A stretch of 21,579 nucleotides of DNA from JASHVB01 sp049522565 (GCA_049522565.1 JBEKNT010000062.1:1-21579), one strand, 5' to 3'; shown: positions 1 through 8,303, numbered from the stretch's first letter. Translations and numbers: made by a program. Notes: generated from the letters alone by a model not told the origin.

Positions 1-1
1 G

Positions 2-2545
2 GGCTTCACCCTCACCACCGAAGTCTGTACCGCCTTCTACACCAACCATCAGCAATACCCGGCCGGCCTGGAGGAGCAGGTGCGTACCGCGCTGGCGCAG
101 GTGGAGAAGGCGGTGGGACGCAGGTTCGGCGATCCGAAGAACCCGCTGCTGGTTTCCGTGCGCTCCGGTGCGCGGGTGTCCATGCCGGGCATGATGGACA
201 CGGTGCTGAACCTCGGCCTGAACGACGATACCGTAGAGGGCCTCGCCGCCGCCGCCGAGGATCCGCGCTTCGCCTGGGACTCCTATCGGCGCTTCATCCA
301 GATGTATGGCTCGGTCGTGCTGGGCGTCGACCACCACCGGTTCGAGGAGATCATCGAGCATACCAAGCTGGATGCCAACATTACCGAAGATACCGCGCTG
401 ACGGCACATCATTGGCAGCGCGTGGCGGACAGCTACAAGCAGATGGTGGCACAGGAAACCGACAAGCTGTTCCCGCAGGACCCGCAGGAGCAATTGTGGG
501 GCGCCATCGGTGCGGTGTTCGGAAGCTGGATGAACCACCGCGCCATCACCTATCGGCGCCTGCACGACATCCCGGCCCAATGGGGCACCGCGGTCAACGT
601 GCAGGCGATGGTCTACGGCAACATGGGCAATGACTGTGCCACCGGCGTGTGCTTCACCCGCAACCCGTCCACTGGCGAGAACGCGTTCTACGGCGAATAC
701 CTGGTCAACGCGCAGGGCGAGGACGTGGTGGCCGGCATCCGCACGCCGCAGCCGGTGTCCAAGACGGGCGCCAAGCCGGGCGAGACGCCGATGGAAGTGG
801 TCATGCCGAAGGCCTATGCCGAGTTGATGCGCGTGCGCGAGACGCTGGAGAAGCACTATCGCGACATGCAGGATCTCGAGTTCACCGTGCAGCAGCACAA
901 GCTGTACATGCTGCAAACCCGCAACGGCAAGCGCACCACGGCGGCGAGCCTGCGCATGGCGGTGGACATGGCGCGCGAGGGGCTGATCGATCAGGACGAG
1001 GCGGTGCGGCGCGTCAACCCTTCGGCGCTCGACCAGTTGCTGCACCCGACGCTCGATCCCGATGCGCCGCGCAATTTGCTCGCTAAGGGGCTGCCAGCCA
1101 GCCCGGGCGCCGCGTCCGGGGCGGTGGTGTTCAACGCCGACGAGGCGCAAAGCCGGGCGCTGAAGGGCGAGGCTGTGATTCTGGTGCGCATCGAGACCAG
1201 CCCCGAGGACATCCACGGCATGAACGCCGCCCGGGGCATCCTGACCGCGCGCGGCGGCATGACCAGCCACGCCGCGGTGGTGGCGCGCGGCATGGGGCGA
1301 CCCTGCGTCGCCGGCGCCGGCGGCATCACCGTGGACTACAACGCGCAGACGCTGTCGGCGGCGGGCAAGACGGTGCGCGACGGCGAGATCATCACGCTCG
1401 ACGGCGCCACCGGCGAGGTGTTCGTCGGCGCGGTGGCGATGGTGGAAGCGGAAATGTCCGAAGACTTCGCCACGCTGATGGTGTGGGCGGACAAGGCCCG
1501 CCGCATGGGCGTGCGCGCCAACGCGGAGACGCCGCTGGATGCGGAAACCGCGCGCAAGTTCGGCGCCGAGGGCATCGGCCTGTCGCGCACGGAGCATATG
1601 TTCTTCGACCCGGCGCGCATCGGCGCGATGCGGCAGATGATCATGGCGAGCGACGAGGCCGGCCGCCGCGCCGCGCTCGCCCTGCTGCTGCCGTTCCAGC
1701 GCGAGGATTTCCGGCAGCTCTTCACCATCATGGCCGGGCTGCCGGTGACCATCCGGTTGCTCGATCCGCCGCTGCACGAATTCCTGCCGCACGGCCATGC
1801 GGAGCTGGCGGAAGTGGCGGACGGTCTGGGAACGGATGTCGAGACGATCCGCCGTCGCGCCGCGGAACTGGCCGAGGCCAACCCGATGCTGGGCCATCGC
1901 GGCTGCCGGCTGGGCATCTCCTACCCGGAAATCTACGAGATGCAGGCGCGGGCGATCTTCGAGGGCGCGCTGGCGGTGGCCAAGGAAACCGGCAATCCGC
2001 CGCACCCCGAGGTCATGATTCCGCTGGTCGCCACGCGGCGCGAGCTGGAGATCACCCGCGCCCAGGTGGACAAGGTGGCGGAGGAGGTTTTCGCCGAGGT
2101 CGGCCAGCGCATCGAATACAGCGTCGGCACCATGATCGAGCTGCCGCGCGCCGTGCTGGTGGCCGACAAGATCGCCGAGATCGCGGACTTCTTCAGCTTC
2201 GGCACCAACGACCTGACGCAGACCGTGTTCGGCCTGTCGCGCGACGACGCGGGCAAGTTCCTGCCGAAATATCTTGAGGCGGGGGTTTTTCCGAAGGACC
2301 CGTTCGTGTCGATCGATCCGGAGGGGGTCGGCGAGATGATGCGGATCGGCGTGGAGAAGGGGCGGTCGGTGAAGCACCACCTGAAGCTCGGCATCTGCGG
2401 CGAGCATGGCGGCGATCCGGCGTCGATCGCGCTGTGCGAAAAGCTCGGGCTGGATTACGTGTCGTGCAGCCCGTACCGCGTGCCGGTGGCCCGGCTGGCG
2501 GCTGCTCAGGCGGCGCTGGGCGTGGAGAGCGACCGCACGGCGTGA
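2..2545 (+). CDS. ppdK: Pyruvate, phosphate dikinase (5' end outside window)
   Basis: This enzyme interconverts pyruvate, ATP and Pi with phosphoenolpyruvate, AMP and PPi in the cytoplasm, linking glycolysis and gluconeogenesis. The reading frame is open from base 2, and the 26 codons before the first possible start (GTG at 80) read as the conserved PPDK segment GFTLTTEVCTAFY. The true start is therefore upstream, and about 847 residues are visible of a family length near 880-900. Visible marks, in order: the ATP-grasp motif MPGMMDTVLNLGLND; the swivelling phosphohistidine domain GGMTSHAAVVARGMG, with the catalytic His codon at 1268-1270; and the PEP-binding TIM barrel with FFSFGTNDLTQTVFG and the C-terminal CGEHGGDP, whose active-site Cys codon is at 2396-2398. 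PEP synthase and enzyme I of the PTS share the swivelling domain, but the ATP-grasp and C-terminal motifs fit PPDK. The gene converges on the MFS gene, with 170 bp between them and no clear terminator. Confidence 0.97.
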   Translation, partial: GFTLTTEVCTAFYTNHQQYPAGLEEQVRTALAQVEKAVGRRFGDPKNPLLVSVRSGARVSMPGMMDTVLNLGLNDDTVEGLAAAAEDPRFAWDSYRRFIQMYGSVVLGVDHHRFEEIIEHTKLDANITEDTALTAHHWQRVADSYKQMVAQETDKLFPQDPQEQLWGAIGAVFGSWMNHRAITYRRLHDIPAQWGTAVNVQAMVYGNMGNDCATGVCFTRNPSTGENAFYGEYLVNAQGEDVVAGIRTPQPVSKTGAKPGETPMEVVMPKAYAELMRVRETLEKHYRDMQDLEFTVQQHKLYMLQTRNGKRTTAASLRMAVDMAREGLIDQDEAVRRVNPSALDQLLHPTLDPDAPRNLLAKGLPASPGAASGAVVFNADEAQSRALKGEAVILVRIETSPEDIHGMNAARGILTARGGMTSHAAVVARGMGRPCVAGAGGITVDYNAQTLSAAGKTVRDGEIITLDGATGEVFVGAVAMVEAEMSEDFATLMVWADKARRMGVRANAETPLDAETARKFGAEGIGLSRTEHMFFDPARIGAMRQMIMASDEAGRRAALALLLPFQREDFRQLFTIMAGLPVTIRLLDPPLHEFLPHGHAELAEVADGLGTDVETIRRRAAELAEANPMLGHRGCRLGISYPEIYEMQARAIFEGALAVAKETGNPPHPEVMIPLVATRRELEITRAQVDKVAEEVFAEVGQRIEYSVGTMIELPRAVLVADKIAEIADFFSFGTNDLTQTVFGLSRDDAGKFLPKYLEAGVFPKDPFVSIDPEGVGEMMRIGVEKGRSVKHHLKLGICGEHGGDPASIALCEKLGLDYVSCSPYRVPVARLAAAQAALGVESDRTA

Positions 2546-2715
2546 TCTGAATACCCGGGTTGGTGGGCTTGCCCGCAGTCACCCGATCGCGGGCACCTCG
2601 GACACCCGTCCAACGTCCCACGAACCAATCGGGGCCGGTCACTCGGCGGCCCCCGGTTTGACCGGTCCCGGTTGGATGGCAAGCCGCCCCGCTATGGGGC
2701 CGCCAGCCGGCCGCT

Positions 2716-3942
2716 TCATTCCGCCAGCGCCGACACCTCCCGCCGGGCGACCACCCGCGGCGCCGTCTCGCTGATCCCGACAACCAGCGCGGCCAGTACG
2801 ATCTGCGCCCCAACCGCCAGCCATAGCGCGGCGGCAAGGCCGAACTGGTCGGCGGCGATGCCGCCGACGACGGGCATCACGGCGGTCCCCATCATGACCG
2901 CGAAGAAATTGGTCATCCCCAGCGCCGCGCCACGCAGCTCCCTGGGGGCTTGCTCGCTGACGCAGGTGGCGATGACGATGGGACTGAGCCCAAAGCCGAA
3001 GAACCCGCTCGCCCCGGCCAGCAGCCGCATCCCGCCGAGGCCGAATCCTCCGACGATATAGAACGCCAGCGACATCGCGCAGAGGCACGCGCTCAACAGG
3101 ATGACCGGCCGCCGCCCCAGATAATCCGACGCGAACGGGAGCAGTAGCTGTCCCGCCGTTCCGACCAGGCCCCAGGCCGAAACGACGGTCCCGGCCTCGA
3201 CCAGGCTGAATCCGCGCATCTTGGTCAGGAACAGGACGTTGTACCCGATCGAAAGCTGCAGCCAGGCCAGCGTGGCGCAGCCCATGAGGGTGACCAGCAG
3301 TACCGAGCGGATGCGCAACAGCCCGAGCGTTGCGCGCCAGTTGACCTTGCGGCGCGCGGTATGCGTTGTCGGCTCCCGCATCACGGCGAACAGCGCGACG
3401 AACACGACGGCGGTCACCAGGCCAATGATCGGGAATACCCACCGCCAACCCAGATGCGCCGTCAGGGTCGTGACGATCAGCGCGCCGAGCCCGACGCCGA
3501 AAAAACTGTAGCCCGCATTGTACAGCGCCTGGTTGAACCCGCGCCGCTGTGGCGCCGCCTCCTCGCTGATCGTCGCCTGGCCGACCGACCAGCCGATGCC
3601 GTCGCCGAGACCCAGCAGGTCGCGGACGATGAACATCGACAGGAAGTTCCAGGTCGCGCCCATCGCTGCGGTCGCCAAGGCGGTGAATGCGACGGCCGGC
3701 AACAGGATCGCGCGGCGGCCGCGGTTGTCGGACAGCCATCCGCCGACCCAACTGCTGAGCGCCCAACTGACCGAAGTGCCCGAGATCAGCAGCCCAGCTT
3801 GCCAGAGCTGCATGTGGAATTCAGGTACGATGATGGGAAATATGAAGCCGATGCCCACCCGGTTGAGCCCGATGCAGCCCCAGAACAGGACCAGCAATAC
3901 CATGATGGTGAGTTCATAGCGGGCCGGTTTGCGGCTCGGCAT
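2716..3942 (-). CDS. MFS transporter, 12-TM permease
   Basis: This is a 408-residue major facilitator superfamily permease of the inner membrane. It has repeated hydrophobic spans across its whole length and the superfamily loop signature after TM2, seen as GGWLSDNRGRRAILL. A second, weaker copy follows the central loop (DYLGRRPVILL), which fits the two six-helix halves. The charged central linker contains MREPTTHTARRKVNWR. The frame stays open upstream to a TTG at 3999, but that start has no ribosome binding site, whereas ATG 3942 is preceded by AGGGGA at suitable spacing, so 3942 is chosen. The substrate cannot be read from sequence; the general type resembles organic-acid/aromatic-acid or sugar-phosphate-like MFS carriers. 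It stands alone: ppdK converges on it, and the chemoreceptor gene upstream ends 159 bp away on the same strand. Confidence 0.9.
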   Translation of the reverse strand: MPSRKPARYELTIMVLLVLFWGCIGLNRVGIGFIFPIIVPEFHMQLWQAGLLISGTSVSWALSSWVGGWLSDNRGRRAILLPAVAFTALATAAMGATWNFLSMFIVRDLLGLGDGIGWSVGQATISEEAAPQRRGFNQALYNAGYSFFGVGLGALIVTTLTAHLGWRWVFPIIGLVTAVVFVALFAVMREPTTHTARRKVNWRATLGLLRIRSVLLVTLMGCATLAWLQLSIGYNVLFLTKMRGFSLVEAGTVVSAWGLVGTAGQLLLPFASDYLGRRPVILLSACLCAMSLAFYIVGGFGLGGMRLLAGASGFFGFGLSPIVIATCVSEQAPRELRGAALGMTNFFAVMMGTAVMPVVGGIAADQFGLAAALWLAVGAQIVLAALVVGISETAPRVVARREVSALAE

Positions 3943-4101
3943 GGCGGAGTCCCCTGGCGTTTCTGGTGCGATGTTTGCCTGATCCCGCCGCGTCGGCAAC
4001 CCGGTGCACCGGGTGCGGAGTCCGGGGCGTTGCGCTCCCGTTGCCGGGCGGTGACCCCGAGCCTGTGCGTCCCCAGGGCGCGCGCTGGCCGATCGAGTCC
4101 G

Positions 4102-6138
4102 TTACGCCGCCCGCGACACTGGATCGCCCCCGATGGTCGCCAATGCCGTATCCACCTTCGCCAGCGCTGTCGGTTCCTGGCGAAAGGCGAGCGCGGCACG
4201 CCCGTCACCGCTGCGGACCACCCGGGCCGGGACCGGCTCGGTCGTGCCCGGCAATAAGACCATGACTTCGGAACCCGAGGCACCCGCCCAGGACACCATA
4301 AGCGCAATGCCGCCGCGGGATATGTCCTGAATCACCGCCGCGGTCCGCGCCTGGCCCGGCGCTTCCAGCACCGCACGCTGGCCGCGCCCGGGGATGCGCT
4401 CGTAGCGGCGGCGCTCCGCCTCGTCATGGCGTGCCATCACAACCAGGAACTCGTCCACCTCCTGCCGCAGAGCGTCCGACGTGCCGCCGATCTGATGCGC
4501 CGCCTCCAGCACCTTGCCGGCTGCCTCGTCGGCCGTTTCCGCGACCTCGGACACGTCCGCCATGGCCTTGGTCACCTCGCCGTTCGCCTCCGCCACGGTG
4601 TTCACGCGCGCCACGATTTCGCGTGTCGCCGCCGCCTGTTGCTCCACCGCGGCGGCGATCGCCGTCGCCACGGCATCGACATCGCCGATCGCCGCGCCGA
4701 CCTGATGCACCGCATCGACCGCCTCCCCGGTCGCGGATCGGATCGCCACGATCTGCGTGGCGATTTCCTCGGTCGCCTTGGCGGTCTGCGCCGCCAGCGC
4801 CTTCACCTCGGTGGCAACCACGGCAAAGCCTTTGCCCGCCGCGCCGGCCCGCGCTGATTCGATGGTCGCGTTCAACGCCAGCAGGTTGGTCCGGCCGGCG
4901 ATCGTCGCGATAAGCTGCACCACGGTACCGATCCGGTCCACCGCGACGGCGAGGGTGGCAACCTTGCTGTCGGTCGCCGACGAGCGGTCCACGGCAATGC
5001 GCGCTGCGGCGGAGGCGTGCGCTACTTGCCGGCTGATCTCGTCCACGCTGGCCGACATCTGCTCCACGCCGGCGGCAACCGCGGCGAGGTTCTCTGACGA
5101 GGCGTTCGCCCCCGCTGCCGTGCGTGTTGCGTGGTCGCGCGTGCGGTGGGCGGCGCCCATCATGTCGCTGGAAGCCGATCGCATTCCCTCCGCCGCCGCG
5201 CCCAGATTGGCCAGCACGCCGGACACCGACCCGCCGAAATCCTGCAATTGCTGGTCCATGGCGGCCTGTCGCCGGGCGCGCCCCGCATGCTCTGCGTCCC
5301 GGTCGGCAGAGAGCGCGCGGGCGCGCTGCTCGTTGGCGCGGAACACGTCCACCGCGCGTGCCATCGCGCCGATTTCATCGCGGCGTTGCATGGCCGGAAC
5401 TGTGAGGTCGAGTTGACCGTCCGCCAGCGCTCCCATTGTCGCGGTAAGCTGCACGACCGGCCGGGCAATGGCGCGCGCCGCCAGGACCGTCAGCAGAACG
5501 CAGACCGCCAGGGCCCCGGCGCAGCCGCCGACCAGGATCAGCCGGGCGCGGTCGGCGGCATCGCTGGCGTCCTGCGCCAAGCGCTGCCCGGCTGCTTCGA
5601 CCTGGTCGCGGTAGCGGTCCAGAGCAGTTGACAACGCGTTGAAGCGGTCTTCCACGTCTGACATCAGCATGGTCGCGCTGGCCGGGTCTGACGCCGCCGC
5701 TTTGACCACGTCGTCCAACGCCGCCTGGTAGGCGCCAAGACCTTGCCGCAGGGACGCGATGGACTCGCTGCCCGCACCGGTGCTCGGCAGCCGGGCGAAT
5801 GTTTCGGTCGTGCCGGCGCTCGACTGGCGCACCGGGACGGCAGCCTGGCCGATGCGTGCCGGGTCGCTCTCGTTGGCGGCGACCGACAGCATGTGCTGCA
5901 ACGCCGTCTGCGTGGCATTCACCGCGTCCTTCGCCTCGGCCGCCCGCTGATAGGCGGGCAGGGCGCCCGCGCTGATGTCGTGCAGGCGCGTCTCGTCGGC
6001 AGCCAGCATGCCGAGGGCGGCCAGCGCCAAGCCCAGCAGCGCCGCCAGGATCACGCAGGGTGCCAGGAACACCTTCAGCGTGATCGGCAGGTCTGCCAGT
6101 TGCCCCAGCCGGGGTCGCCGAGGATGCGCGCCCGACAT
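4102..6138 (-). CDS. Methyl-accepting chemotaxis protein with C-terminal PilZ domain
   Basis: This is a 678-residue membrane chemoreceptor. TM1 is about residues 20-47. A periplasmic helical bundle (four-helix-bundle type) spans about 48-197, TM2 about 198-222, and HAMP about 222-276. The signalling coiled coil has the conserved tip region around 415-460 (TNLLALNATIESARAG, then GFAVVATEVKALAAQTAKA), which docks CheA and CheW. The C terminus is a PilZ domain at about 577-660 with both c-di-GMP motifs: RxxxR at R577-R581 and DxSxxG at D605-G610. PilZ-tailed receptors are known in Azospirillum (Tlp1), where c-di-GMP tunes taxis; the same role here is inference. Its ATG overlaps the TGA of the Cache gene by one base (TGATG), so translation is probably coupled. 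The Cache protein may present ligand to this receptor, whose own sensor domain is not a Cache fold. Confidence 0.95.
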   Translation of the reverse strand: MSGAHPRRPRLGQLADLPITLKVFLAPCVILAALLGLALAALGMLAADETRLHDISAGALPAYQRAAEAKDAVNATQTALQHMLSVAANESDPARIGQAAVPVRQSSAGTTETFARLPSTGAGSESIASLRQGLGAYQAALDDVVKAAASDPASATMLMSDVEDRFNALSTALDRYRDQVEAAGQRLAQDASDAADRARLILVGGCAGALAVCVLLTVLAARAIARPVVQLTATMGALADGQLDLTVPAMQRRDEIGAMARAVDVFRANEQRARALSADRDAEHAGRARRQAAMDQQLQDFGGSVSGVLANLGAAAEGMRSASSDMMGAAHRTRDHATRTAAGANASSENLAAVAAGVEQMSASVDEISRQVAHASAAARIAVDRSSATDSKVATLAVAVDRIGTVVQLIATIAGRTNLLALNATIESARAGAAGKGFAVVATEVKALAAQTAKATEEIATQIVAIRSATGEAVDAVHQVGAAIGDVDAVATAIAAAVEQQAAATREIVARVNTVAEANGEVTKAMADVSEVAETADEAAGKVLEAAHQIGGTSDALRQEVDEFLVVMARHDEAERRRYERIPGRGQRAVLEAPGQARTAAVIQDISRGGIALMVSWAGASGSEVMVLLPGTTEPVPARVVRSGDGRAALAFRQEPTALAKVDTALATIGGDPVSRAA

Positions 6139-6599
6139 CAGCTCTTGAAGGCGCCGACGAACAGGATGTAGTCGCCGACGCGGATTACCCAGGACGTCTT
6201 CAGGCCGATCTTCTTGGTTGCCGGATTGGTCATGCGGTAGTCCACCCAGCCGGAACCCTGGCTCTTGGCGAGCGCGATGATTTCCTTGCCGAACTCCCGT
6301 CCCTCGACATCCTTGAGCGTCGTCGCGTCCTTGCCGCGCAGTACCGGCACACCGTAGGAGCCGACAATCTTGTTGTCAGGGTCGTAAACCACCACGAACA
6401 GCTCTCGGTCGACGAAGCCGCCATTGGCATCATTGAAGTCGGCGATCGCTTTTTCTGGCCCGACATCGGTCATGTGCGCTGCCGCCTTCTGGGCCAGGGC
6501 CTTGGCCTCGTCCGGGGTCGCGGGGTCCGCGGCATGCGCCAGGGATGCCGTGAAGACGCAGGCCAGGAAGAGGCTGAAGAGCAAGTATCGGCGCGGCAT
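6138..6599 (-). CDS. Secreted single-Cache domain protein
   Basis: This 153-residue protein has a clear signal peptide (MPRRYLLFSLFLACVF..., cleavage probably after AHA at about residue 23). The rest resembles the small periplasmic single-Cache (sCache_2-like) family: an N-terminal amphipathic helix (EAKALAQKAAAHM), then a core with ELFVVVYDPDNKIVGSYG and GWVDYRMTNP, and a final strand WVIRVGDYILFVGAF. Such domains bind small metabolites. The start at 6599 has GGAG a few bases upstream. The gene is directly upstream of, and overlaps by one base, the chemoreceptor gene. I therefore infer that the two work together as a periplasmic binding component plus transmembrane signal transducer, although stand-alone Cache proteins can also have unrelated roles. 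It is truncated at neither end. Confidence 0.88.
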   Translation of the reverse strand: MPRRYLLFSLFLACVFTASLAHAADPATPDEAKALAQKAAAHMTDVGPEKAIADFNDANGGFVDRELFVVVYDPDNKIVGSYGVPVLRGKDATTLKDVEGREFGKEIIALAKSQGSGWVDYRMTNPATKKIGLKTSWVIRVGDYILFVGAFKS

Positions 6600-6696
6600 G
6601 GCTCACTCCATTGCTGCCACGCCACGCAGTGTGCTCGCACGAAATTACCACCGGCTTAACGCGCGCCGTGCCGGGAGATCAGCCCGAGGGGGGGGA

Positions 6697-6773
6697 TGGG
6701 GCGAGCAACGGGACTCGAACCCGTGGCATCCAGGACCACAACCTGGCGCTCTACCAGCTGAGCTATGCCCGCC
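6697..6773 (-). tRNA. tRNA-His (anticodon GTG), CCA encoded
   Basis: A complete cloverleaf can be folded on the minus strand. The acceptor pairs GCGGGCA with TGCTCGC, including one G-U. The D-arm is GCTC-AGCTGGTA-GAGC. The anticodon arm is CCAGG-TTGTGGT-CCTGG with anticodon GTG (bases 6739-6737). The T-arm is ACGGG-TTCGAGT-CCCGT, and the 3' CCA is encoded at 6699-6697. Position 73 is C (6700) and a G precedes the acceptor (6773), so the G-1:C73 histidine identity pair is encoded in the gene. Confidence 0.97.
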
Positions 6774-6786
6774 ATTGAGAGGGCGC

Positions 6787-6816
6787 GCTTTAGGACCTTC
6801 GGCCGACGCAAGTCAA
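6787..6816 (-). promoter_or_regulatory. Candidate sigma-70 promoter of tRNA-His
   Basis: On the minus strand, TTGACT (6816-6811) is followed by a 17-18 bp spacer and CTAAAG/TAAAGC (6793-6787). This places transcription start a few bases before the mature tRNA 5' end at 6773. The -35 is a near match to consensus and the -10 is weaker. Position and spacing are what is expected for a tRNA promoter. Confidence 0.5.
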
Positions 6817-6847
6817 CTCGCGTGCGCCGCCGGATGGGCGATGGAGG

Positions 6848-6933
6848 GGCAAGGCTCCGCCCGTGGCGGGGTCCCAAGGGGCAGAGGCACTTGGTTTGGG
6901 ACCCGTCCAGGGGCAAAAACTCCTGGCCTTGCC
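6848..6933. repeat. Nested inverted-repeat intergenic element
   Basis: This gap between the tRNA promoter and the LLM gene stop is densely palindromic. There is an outer pair GGCAAGGC (6848-6855) with GCCTTGCC (6926-6933), an inner perfect 9-bp pair GGGTCCCAA (6869-6877) with TTGGGACCC (6896-6904), and a third small stem, CCAGG with CCTGG, around 6907-6926. No U-run follows, so it is not a classic intrinsic terminator for the LLM gene, though it may end transcription. It reads like a dispersed GC-rich intergenic repeat. Confidence 0.5.
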
Positions 6934-6938
6934 TCCGT

Positions 6939-7790
6939 TCACCCGATGGCCCGCATCAACGGCGCCCAGCGGTCGAGGATCGGCTCGATCTCGTCTTCCT
7001 TCGCCGCCGGCAGGCTGATCACCACGCGCGCCACGCCGAGGCCCTGATAGTGCCGCAGCCGCTCCAGGTTGTCCGGGGCGCGGAAGATCGTGATCGGCAG
7101 CGACGCCGGATCGCGCCCCGCCGCGCGCGCCAGTTCATGGAATTGCGGCAGGAAGTTCGTCACGTCGTCGTATTGCGGCCGTCCGGCGCGGGGGATCCAG
7201 CCATTGCCGTAGCGCACCGCCCGGCGCGCGCCGTACGGCCAGGCGCCGCCGACGATCAGCGGCGGATGCGGCTTCTGCACCGGCTTGGGCCAGGTCTGCA
7301 TCGGCGCGAAGTTGACGAACTCGCCGTGGTACTCGGCGGTGTCCCGCGTCCAGATCGCCTGCATCGCCTCGATGCGTTCGCGTGACAGCTTGTGCCGGGT
7401 GGCGAAATCCGTGCCGTGGTGTTCCATCTCCTCGCGGTTCCAGCCGTTACCGACGCCGAACAGGAAGCGTCCGGCGGAGAGCTGGTCGATCGAGGACACC
7501 AGCTTGGCGGTGTGGATCGGGTCGCGCTGGTTGATCAGGCACACGCCGGTGCCGACCTTCAGCGCGGTGGTGGCGACCGCCGCCGCGGTCAGCACCAGGA
7601 ACGGGTCCATGATATCGTAATACGGCCGCGGCAGGTCGCCGCCGCCCGGGAATGGCGTGCTGCGCGTGATCGGGATGTGCGAATGCTCCGGCACCCACAA
7701 GGATTCGAAGCCGCGTTCCTCCAGCATCCGGCCGAGCGGGCCGGGCGCCATCGAATCCGCGGTGAAGAACATCGCCGCGCCGAACAACAT
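6939..7790 (-). CDS. LLM-class (luciferase-like) F420/flavin-dependent oxidoreductase
   Basis: This is a 283-residue protein of the bacterial luciferase-like superfamily, with a TIM barrel that uses F420 or reduced FMN. Family marks include the N-terminal GFESLWVPEHSHIP, the central LKVGTGVCLINQRDPIHTAK, and the hallmark SAGRFLFGVGNGWNREEMEHHGTDF. These are followed by the usual PKPVQKPHPPLIVGG segment and a C-terminal region with LGVARVVISLP. ATG 7790 is preceded by GGGGGAG at good spacing. The substrate is unknown. Which cofactor is used cannot be decided from sequence: annotation pipelines call this branch F420-dependent, but this is not proven for most proteobacterial members. It lies 68 bp downstream of the deleted GMC oxidoreductase relic on the same strand, so the two may once have been cotranscribed. 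Confidence 0.9.
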   Translation of the reverse strand: MLFGAAMFFTADSMAPGPLGRMLEERGFESLWVPEHSHIPITRSTPFPGGGDLPRPYYDIMDPFLVLTAAAVATTALKVGTGVCLINQRDPIHTAKLVSSIDQLSAGRFLFGVGNGWNREEMEHHGTDFATRHKLSRERIEAMQAIWTRDTAEYHGEFVNFAPMQTWPKPVQKPHPPLIVGGAWPYGARRAVRYGNGWIPRAGRPQYDDVTNFLPQFHELARAAGRDPASLPITIFRAPDNLERLRHYQGLGVARVVISLPAAKEDEIEPILDRWAPLMRAIG

Positions 7791-7858
7791 GCTGTTTCAC
7801 TCCCCCGTTGTTTTGCCGCGCAAGTGTGCGTCGGTCGCGGTCCGACACGCAAACCAGG

Positions 7859-8191
7859 CTATGCCACGAACCCGCCCGCCGGCGCTTCCCGTGCGTCTTG
7901 CAGGATCATGTCGGTAGGTTTTTCGCCGATCATGGTCGGCGGCGCGTTGGTGTTGCCGGCTGGCACCGTCGGCATGATCGCCGCGCGATTTGCCTCCAGC
8001 TCGCTTTGGTACATCCAGTTCACGCGGGGATTGGCGAACACCTTGCAGCATCCCATGGCGATGCGGATCCACGGGTTGGTGTCGCGGCCTCCGGCTTCCA
8101 GCAACAGCACGCGGTATTGGCCGTACTCGGTGGGCCGCGCCGCGACGGCACAGCCGGCCGAACCGGCGCCGGTCACGATGTCGTCGAAGTT
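7859..8191 (-). pseudogene. GMC-family oxidoreductase relic with large internal deletion
   Basis: The minus strand encodes the start of a choline-dehydrogenase-like GMC flavoenzyme. NFDDIVTGAGSAGC carries the FAD-binding GxGxxG motif and is followed by RVLLLEAGGRDTNPWI and NPRVNWMYQSE. After about residue 64 (near 7985) it passes directly, in frame, into the family's C-terminal signature IMPTVPAGNTNAPPTMIGEK and ends at TAG 7859-7861. An intact GMC protein is about 530 residues, so roughly 420 codons are missing, including the substrate-binding domain and the catalytic His region. No ATG precedes NFDD in frame; the only nearby start is GTG 8176 inside the motif. Substitutions at normally conserved positions (for example MGCCKVF) also point to decay. 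It occupies most of the 513-bp space between the LLM and VOC genes. Confidence 0.85.
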
Positions 8192-8220
8192 TCCCCCCTG
8201 CCGGCGATCGTTTCCAGCGA

Positions 8221-8249
8221 GTGTTGCTTTTTTGTGCGGCTGCTATCCT
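8221..8249 (+). promoter_or_regulatory. Candidate extended -10 promoter of the VOC gene
   Basis: TGCTATCCT at 8241-8249 is an extended -10 element (TGn followed by TATCCT). A weak -35, GTGTTG (8221-8226), stands 17 bp before the hexamer. The VOC start codon is about 55 bp downstream. The same nonamer occurs before the LLM gene at 19312. Confidence 0.4.
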
Positions 8250-8303
8250 TGCCAATCCGCCGCCTGGCGTCGAGATGGGGCGATGATCCCGGGAGGATGA
8301 CCA

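Noticed and set aside
2556..2585. Possible terminator between ppdK and the MFS gene
   Set aside because: Only an imperfect stem (CGGGT/ACCCG and GGGC/GCCC) with no T-run; not strong enough to call.
3361..4257. 298-codon plus-strand open frame
   Set aside because: It is antisense to the MFS gene and the end of the chemoreceptor gene; no motif is seen.
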